Shown: positions 57,852 to 64,000 of the stretch, in pieces
Numbering within the stretch: the stretch's first letter is position 1
How the letters are laid out: the number at the start of each line of letters is the position of its first letter
Source of the DNA: Silene latifolia
Taxonomy: Eukaryota > Streptophyta > Magnoliopsida > Caryophyllales > Caryophyllaceae
DNA: 64,000 bases
Assembly (NCBI RefSeq): GCF_048544455.1
Contig: NC_133536.1
Coordinates: forward strand, 165,588,825-165,652,824
Direction: 5' to 3'
Program-made: the position numbers and the translations under genes
Notes under the pieces: model-generated
What the model was told of the DNA's origin: nothing
Database searches by the model: none
What the model saw: only the letters and a program-made list of their open reading frames with translations

Positions 57852-59064
57852 GTAAGGGTCACTCGATCGAGTAACTGTGTTTTATGGGCTGAGTTTGACG
57901 GGTTTTCTTAATGATACGAGATTAATATAAAAGGGTTTATTATTATTTCTTAAACACTTTTCAACATCTTCAACTTTTCAAGTGACGATTACAAGTTACG
58001 TATCTTGCTTCTCTCGCATCATTGGCAAATTCCTAAGCTGCGTTCGTCAGATCATCTTGTTCTTTATATCGTTGCGATCGTCGTGTCGAGGGTAAGTTCC
58101 TTGTATAATTTATGTTGGGTTTCGTTGAGTTTCTTTAAAACCCTAATTGGGTATTGTTGGGGGTTTTAGGTGATTTATATGAATAAGGTAGTAATTATAT
58201 GTATGTATGTTATAGGAGGAGGTTTCGTTGAGGAAAGATTCTGATTTAGCTGCTTGATCGTTTGTTGGTGTTTGCTTTCCAGGTAGGGTTTCCCTACTCA
58301 GTATTGGCTACATAATGTGTTGGTGATTGTTGTTGTGATGGTTAAATAATTATAATGCTGGATTGGTTTTGGTGATTGTTGATAGAATGTTGTTGATTGG
58401 TTGTGTATCTGTATGTTATCTTCGGGGTGCGTCCCTAGCTGAGTGGAGTCACTTGCAGGAGTGGCTTCACGCCTTTGATTCGCCCCTTGTGATTCCCGTC
58501 ACAAGGGGGGTGTGCACATTAATGAACTTAGGTTTATCGCTCGATGGAGATGAGTGGGGATTAGGTGGGAACGGATGCGGTCCCTCACTAGCGGCGAGGA
58601 GTATTTGTTGCGATGGGTACTCTGACAGGGCTCAGTTGTGTGAAGATTGGAGATGGAGACTGAAGATTTGTTTGAGCTGTTTGACCTGTTTGTGATATTG
58701 TTCCTTTATGGTATTTATTTTATGTAATCAGTACTGACCCCGTTAATTTTTTAAAAAACTGTGGTGATCCATTCGGGGATGGTGAGCAGTTGTTGAGCAG
58801 GTATGATGGCTTATGCGAGGGATAGCTGGGATGGAGTCACCACCGGTCTTAGAGTCTTCCGCTGTGTTTTATTTAGTTGTTTGAGTACTTTGGTTTTCGG
58901 AGAACAGTTGTATTTCCTTTTGACAGTTTTTGGAACTTTGTTGTATCATTTAAATACGTTTCGTTATTGTCTATTTGAGTATCATTGCCTCGGGTAACCG
59001 AGATGGTGACGTTTTCATACCTTAAGTGGTCCTGGTGAGGCACTTGGACTATGGGGGTGTCACA
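57852..59064 (+). repeat. G4 5' LTR, part 2
   Basis: It resumes in the ACTCGATCGAGT stretch after the CACTA element, holds a TATA-like AATATAAAAGG at 57924-57934 and ends GGTGTCACA. A 110-codon frame at 58363-58695 is LTR sequence shared with G3 and not a gene. Confidence 0.9.
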
Positions 59065-59067
59065 AAG

Positions 59068-59079
59068 TGATATCAGAGA
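59068..59079 (+). promoter_or_regulatory. G4 primer binding site (tRNA-Met type, mutated)
   Basis: TGATATCAGAGA stands where G3 has TGGTATCAGAGC, three bases after the LTR. Confidence 0.8.
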
Positions 59080-59612
59080 GACGATCTTGAAACCCGAAAC
59101 CAATGAACCTAATGAACATAGGGAGTCAAACTAAAATGAACCCGGGTAGAAGTTGTAGGAGTTAATGCAAAGACTTGGGAGATGTCTTAAAGTCGCGAAC
59201 TCGCCCTACAATTTTGAACCCGGTCACTAAGGGGTGTGTGTCGGGATCGCTATGTGTTTACTTTGTGCTTTGTGTATCTATATAGTAATGTGTGGTATGA
59301 ATCGGTGGATGCATGCATGTGGAGGATAGGAGGTATGAAGTAAAAGATGATGATTATGTGGTTTGTATGTTGATTGGTTGGAAGCATGATATTTGATTTA
59401 TAACGTGGCATGTTAGAAATACGGGAGGAGAATGTTTTATTTGAGTATATAAAGAGATACGTATATATATATATGTTGTTATTTGTCGTTTTGCATAAAG
59501 GTATAGAAAGTTGGGAGTGTGAGTTCGAACATGCGGGTAGTGTACGAGTCTGCATGACTCGATCGAGTGGGGGGACACTCGATCGAGTAGGTGAGAGACT
59601 CGATCGAGTAGG
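59080..59612 (+). other. G4 leader fragment
   Basis: Homologous to the G3 leader. It contains three ACTCGATCGAGT copies (59556-59611) right before A2. No gene. Confidence 0.8.
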
Positions 59613-59840
59613 TGATATGCGACTTATTTACACCTCATTTCCCTCTTTCTTTTATGCATTCCGGCTCATATCGAGTCGGTTTCGTGTGCCTTTCCTTGCA
59701 TTTTGTGCTCAATCCCCGTACTTGTTGTTTTGTGTATCCTTTTGCAGGAACCGAGTCGAGTATAGAGGAATTGGGGCAAGAAAGGCATTTTAATGCCTTT
59801 ACATGAAGAAAGGGGAGATGAAGGAGCTGAGGATAATCCT

Positions 59841-60223
59841 CTGCCGGCAGACCGGCAGCCGGCCCACCGGCAAGGGATGTGGCTATGAAGAGAAAAAGGA
59901 GGAAACCACCTGAGAAGATGTTCTCTGCCGGCAGGCCGGCAGCCGGCCCACCGGCAGGGAACACAAGTCCAACACTTAGGACTTTTTGAATAAGTTTTTG
60001 GGCAAGATTTTGTAGGACGCGCTGCCGGCATAGGCAGCCGGCAGCCGGGCAACCGGCAGAGGGCAGCTCTTATGAAGAAATTGAAGAAAATTCCAAGAAT
60101 AAGAATTCTCTGCCGGCAAGCCGGCAGCCGGTCCACCGGCAGGGGATTACGCAACCTTTATTTTCCTCAGTTTTTGAAGAACGCGCTGCCGACACAGGAG
60201 GCCATCAGCCGGCCCGCTGGCAC
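59841..60223. repeat. Five iterated CTGCCGGCAG/CCGGCAGCCGG units in A2 LTR
   Basis: Units start at 59841, 59925, 60022, 60110 and 60186. Each is about 35 bp and holds two or three inverted CCGG/GCCGGC arms and a closing CACCGGCA. They are separated by 40-60 bp of AT-richer DNA and lie just upstream of the TATA box. Confidence 0.92.
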
Positions 60224-60284
60224 AGGAACACGCAGCACGCAAAATGGGCTTTTTCTCTTTTCCTCCCTTAATCCAATGATAGCC

Positions 60285-60292
60285 TATAAATA
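60285..60292 (+). promoter_or_regulatory. TATA box in A2 LTR
   Basis: CCTATAAATACCCCC, with CCAAT at 60272-60276. It stands 60 bp after the last GC-rich unit. Confidence 0.65.
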
Positions 60293-61250
60293 CCCCCTCC
60301 TTAAACCCTTTGTACACACAACCCTAGATCTGAAAAACATTCCATATTTATTGTAATCTTTCCTTAATCAAGTTCTAATCTTTCAATAATTATTATTATT
60401 ATTTAGTAAGAATTAGTTAGTTCAAGTAATTGTCAATTGTTTACACTTGTTTGTTGAAGATTGTATTGGGAATTTTGAAGGGTTTTCCTTCTTATTATTC
60501 AATCAAGCAATCATCTTTCCTTGTGTTGGTATATTTCCTCTCTTATTTACTTATTAATCATTTGTTTACATTTCTCTTGTCTTTCATAATTGTTATAACA
60601 ATCATCATGTCTTCTCTTTATGTTATTTGTTCTTCTTCTCTTATTAGCATGATTATCTTCAATATGAGTGAGTAAATACCCTTCTAGGGTTTAGGGGGAG
60701 TCTATATGGAATTTATGGGCATGATTGTATGATTATTTGGGTCTTTGGTGAATTGTTTATCTATCTTTTTCATGCACACAAGGTGTTTGATGAATCGCAT
60801 GAGTGAAAGTTTATGCCTTTTTTCATTATTGCTTAATTCCCCCATTGAATGAAAGTTTATGGTGGTCTTGTTGTATGTTTAAGAGAAGTGTGACACTTGA
60901 TGAGAGTTACTTGTCACCTTTGGAATAATCAAGACATTGATTTTACATCTTAGGATAAACTCTTATCATAGACCCCTTGATTCATCATGTTTGCCCTTAA
61001 ACCATTTAGATGACCCCGAAAGCCCTAGCCTATAATTAATCGTATTCATTTTCATCAACTTGTTTGTTCAATTCCTCTAGTAGTTAAAACCAAAACCCCT
61101 TCTTTTATTATTGATTAAACTTGACTCTAAGTTGAACCTAGTAGCAACCCACGCCGTCTTCGTGTTCGACCCCGACTAAATACTACATTTAATTGGGTTT
61201 TACAATTAGTTTTGATAGAGGGAAACCGCGACAAATTCTCACTAATCAAA

Positions 61251-61268
61251 TGGCGCCGTTGCCGGGGA
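61251..61268 (+). promoter_or_regulatory. A2 primer binding site (tRNA-Asp type)
   Basis: TGGCGCCGTTGCCGGGGA, the standard Athila primer site, begins two bases after the LTR. Confidence 0.93.
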
Positions 61269-61426
61269 TGGCGTTAGGTTATGCTTAGTTTTATTTAGAG
61301 TCTTTGCTTTAGTCTTATCTCAATTGTTAGTTTGTTTTAGTAGTTGTGTGTTCTTTGTAGAGTGTGTGATTTCTTGCCTTCCCCTAGTGTGTAAAAACAC
61401 TAGGAGACTAACGGTTTGTCAAGTGC
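61269..61426 (+). other. A2 leader
   Basis: A short, AT-rich leader before gag, no gene. Confidence 0.75.
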
Positions 61427-64000
61427 ATGCCTAGAAGGAACCACCAAGCTCTTCTCTTCAACTCCGACCCCGAAAGGCTTTTTAGAACCTTGAGGACAAG
61501 GACCCTTGAGAGAGTTAGGAATAGTTCCCCTCAAGCAAACTTGGACCAACCAAATCCACACATCCCACAAAATATTGATACCACAACCACACTTCAACCA
61601 AACCTCACAATTGAGACTCTACTAGAAAACCCCTTTCATAACTTCCCTAATTATAATAGCCCAACTCAAACACCACCACATCAAGAAGCAAACCCACCAC
61701 CACAAATGGCTCTTAGAGATCATAACCGGCCTAACCATAATGATTCATGTAACCCTATCAATTTCGGCACCTTGGCCCCAAACAACTTTGAAATGCATCC
61801 CGCCCAAGTCGGGTTAATTGAGAAGGACTTGTTCGGGGGTCATATTTAAGAGGATGCCCATGCTCATCTCCGGAAGTTTAAGAGGAAAGTTTCAATGATG
61901 AAGAAGAATGGGGTGTCCGAAGACACCTTGAGAATGATGTTGTTCCCGTTTTCATTGACGGGCAAAGCGGACCGATGGTTGAACATCCACCCACCGGATA
62001 CTTTCACTACTTGGGATGCTTTGGCTAAAGCATTCATGGCCAAGTATTACCCTTCCTCCAAGACCGCGATGCTCCGTAACGAGATCCATACGTTCCAACA
62101 AGAGGATGGGGAGTCCTTGGGTGAAGCTTGGGACCGTTATCAAGACTTGATAGCGAGTTACCCCCACCATGGAATACCGGAATGGTACATCACTCAAACA
62201 TTCTTCCAAACTTTACTACCAAGAACTAAGGAGATGGTAAATGCCTCCGCGGGGGGAGGTTTTGACCACTTGAGTGATGAAGAGGGCACGGCATTGATCA
62301 AGAAAATGGTAGATTCGGAGGCAAACTATGGTTCTAGAGGGAACATGCTACGAAGGAATGGGAAATTTCCTAAGGAAAATGCCTCCAACTCCGAGACAAA
62401 TGCCAAGCTTGACTTACTCACAAAACAATTTGAGAAGTTTTCAAGAAATCAAGTGAATCAAGCCGCAACCTTATATGGGGCACCCATGGAAGAAGTGGCT
62501 CAAGTCTCAAGTTGTGAACTTTGTGGAGGAAGTGGTCATACTTATGACTTGTGTGGCAACAATTACAATGGGGTCTATGAAGAGAATGTTCAAGAGGTTA
62601 ACGCTTTTCAAGCCTTTAACAACAATTCAAGACCCACAAAACCACCTTACAACAACCCAAATGTCTACAATCCAAATACCAATTTCTACCACCCCGGTTT
62701 GAGGAACCACCCCAACTTTAGTTACAAAAGCACCAATGTTCAAAACCCACAACACCTTCAACCACAAGCCCCAACCAACCAACCCGGTTTTGCTCAACAA
62801 AGGGGAATATTCCCTAACCCAAGACCTAATCCCGGAAATCAAAACCAATGGCAAAAAGACAATCAAAACCAAAATTATGGGAACCAAGCACAAGGATACC
62901 AAGATTTTGGTGGAAATCAAAGCAACCAAGGGTTTTACCAAGGGAATCAAGTTAATCAAGCAAACCAAGGGTTTGGGCAAGGGTATGTTCAAGGGTTTCA
63001 AGAGCAAGGTCAAGGATCAAACTTCAACAACAACAACGGTCCTAGAGCTAACTTTCAAGCGGGGCAAAACAACAACCAAGGTCCCAATGCTCGGTATGAC
63101 TATGGGTTCCCTTTACCCATAGCCAACCAACCTCATCAAGAACCCCAAGGTCAGCTCTCTCAAGTTGAGCTATTGAAGATGATAAAAAACATGCAACTTC
63201 AACATAGCCAAGAGATAGCTAATTTTGCTAAAGCTACTCAACAAGAACAAGCGAATTTGAGGGCTACCTTCCTTAAGGACATGAGGGAAATGGAATCTAG
63301 GATGGCTTCTCATGCTATGGCTAACCCTCAACGGCTGCCCGGTTGTTTGTTGGCTCAAGGACAAAGCTCCAAGGATGCCTCAAATAGCCACCATGCTCAT
63401 GCGGTAGTGCTAAGGAGTGGTGTAGAGCTTGAGGACCCCTACAAGGACCTTGTGGTAGAAATGGATGAAGATCCCATGAGGGATGAGTTGAAAGTAAATG
63501 ATGAAGAGGAAAGCTCGCCCGTTGAACAATTGGGTAAAGCTAGTGAAGACAAGAACGGGAAGAAAGCATGTGAAGATTTGTCTAGAAAGGTAATTGAAGA
63601 GGGCAAGGATGTTGATGGGTATGTTGAAGACCTCCCTTATGAGGAGGAAGCTATTGAAGAAGTACCTTTACAACAAGCTAAAAAGGTAACAAAGAATTCG
63701 ACCCCTCCAAAGGTATCTTCAAATTCCCAACTTGTTCCTAAAATTCCTTACCCTTCAAAAGCCATAAAAAGTAGGGAAAACCTTAAGTATGCCAAGTTTT
63801 GTGACATGCTTGAGAAACTTGAGGTTACCCTACCCTTTACGGAGGTGATAATGAACATGCCAACCTACTCAAAATTTTTAAAAGATATTTTGACAAAGAA
63901 AAGAGTCTTGGGTGGCCAAGAAATAGTGGCTATGGAAGAGGCATGTAGTGCTCATATCCTTAATAAAATGCCCACTAAGCTTGGTGACCCGGGAAGCTTT
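61427..64000 (+). pseudogene. A2 gag (open to window end, one stop)
   Basis: From ATG 61427 (MPRRNHQALLFN) one frame runs to 64000 with a single TAA at 61847-61849. The capsid domain follows the stop (MMLFPFSLTGKADRWLN, FMAKYYPSSKTAML, LGEAWDRYQDLI, SYPHHGIPEWYITQTFFQ). The zinc knuckle CELCGGSGHTYDLC is at 62512-62553. Next is a long Gln/Asn/Gly-rich region (about 62590-63080), a helical stretch (about 63150-63310), VVLRSGVELEDPY, a Glu/Lys-rich linker and the conserved block before the protease (FTEVIMNMPTYSKFLKDIL). The protease and pol would lie beyond the window. A single change, likely a Gln codon turned into TAA, separates it from an intact gag. Confidence 0.9.

Larger units (their letters stand above)
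52140..59612 (+). mobile_element. Chromovirus 'G4', 5' LTR and leader only
   Basis: The LTR starts TGTAATACTACGG at 52140 and ends GGTGTCACA at 59064, about 1346 bp once the CACTA insertion is excluded. A primer site and 540 bp of leader follow, and then A2 begins. G4 is the same family as G3 but on the other strand. Its body must lie beyond A2, outside the window. Confidence 0.88.
59613..61248 (+). repeat. A2 5' LTR
   Basis: It contains the CCGGCAG cluster at 59841-60223, a CCAAT and a TATA box near 60273-60292, and an AT-rich second half. The start is placed by the TG, the LTR length and the end of G4 homology; the end by the primer site. Confidence 0.82.
59613..64000 (+). mobile_element. 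Athila-like Ty3/gypsy element 'A2', 5' part
   Basis: A 1636-bp LTR (59613-61248) is followed by the classical Athila primer site and a long gag frame that runs out of the window. The LTR start TGATATGCGAC and end CACTAATCA fit the TG..CA rule. The five bases before it are GTAGG. It differs in sequence from A1 but shares the domain plan. Confidence 0.87.

Noticed and set aside
58363..58695. A 110-codon plus-strand frame with a methionine start
   Set aside because: It lies in LTR sequence that G4 shares with G3. The G3 copy does not keep an equivalent frame.
59635..60154. Long minus-strand frames rich in Pro, Ala and Gly
   Set aside because: They run through the GC-rich CCGGCAG repeats of the A2 LTR; the composition explains the lack of stops.
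62627..63013. Minus-strand frame rich in Leu, Ile and Val looking like a membrane protein
   Set aside because: It is the reverse of the Gln/Asn-rich gag region of A2, which yields hydrophobic codons on the other strand.

Overview
The window looks like intergenic DNA from a large, repeat-rich angiosperm genome. I found no host gene, tRNA or rRNA that I can support. Almost every base can be assigned to a transposable element or to a piece of one. The families are all plant types: Ty1/copia with a tRNA-Met primer site, Ty3/gypsy Tat with two RNase H domains, a Ty3/gypsy chromovirus of Tekay/Del type, Athila-like Ty3/gypsy, a plant L1 LINE with a DUF4283-type ORF1, hAT-type MITEs and CACTA. The species cannot be told from the sequence. 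A Caryophyllales plant is only a weak guess.

Nested layout, left half. G3, a chromovirus on the minus strand, ends at 51771, and its left LTR is cut at 41873 by G1. G1 is a Tat element on the minus strand that runs from 41872 leftwards; its 3' LTR is not in the window. Into G1 have been inserted: copia 1 (3' part at 1-4710, plus), copia 2 (11366-21324, plus, complete with two 1314-bp LTRs and TSD CATCA, splitting the G1 gag), an L1 LINE (23437-28837, plus, 15-bp TSD, in the G1 5' LTR) and A1 (30206-41242, minus, Athila-like, TSD GTAGG, also in the G1 5' LTR). Copia 2 carries a hAT MITE (17266-17919). The LINE carries a dimeric hAT MITE (24443-24990). The order G3 > G1 > copia 2 > hAT is four levels deep.

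Right half. The G3 gag is broken by G2, a Tat LTR with primer site but no body (about 46310-48640). To the right of G3 is a 368-bp scrap of a plus-strand Tat LTR (51772-52139). Next is G4, a second chromovirus in plus orientation. Its 5' LTR is split by a CACTA element (52273-57848, TSD CGA) that itself contains the remains of another CACTA-like element. The G4 leader is cut by A2 (59613 onward, plus), an Athila-like element whose gag frame runs to the window end.

Coding state. The copia, Tat, chromovirus and LINE genes are pseudogenes with stops and frameshifts. The only long intact frames are the two of A1: a 930-residue gag-protease and a 531-residue protein of unknown function. A1 has no reverse transcriptase or integrase, so it would need help in trans. 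A2 has one stop in an otherwise open gag of more than 850 codons.

The most striking feature beyond the nesting is that the Ty3/gypsy families here each carry their own cluster of short, iterated, GC-rich inverted-repeat motifs in the LTR and leader: AATCCGnnCGGATT in A1, ACTCGATCGAGT in G3/G4, GGCGCAGCAGnTGCTGCG in G2 and CTGCCGGCAG/CCGGCAGCCGG in A2, with a weaker GGCGCGAGCC set in G1. The motifs differ but the architecture is the same.
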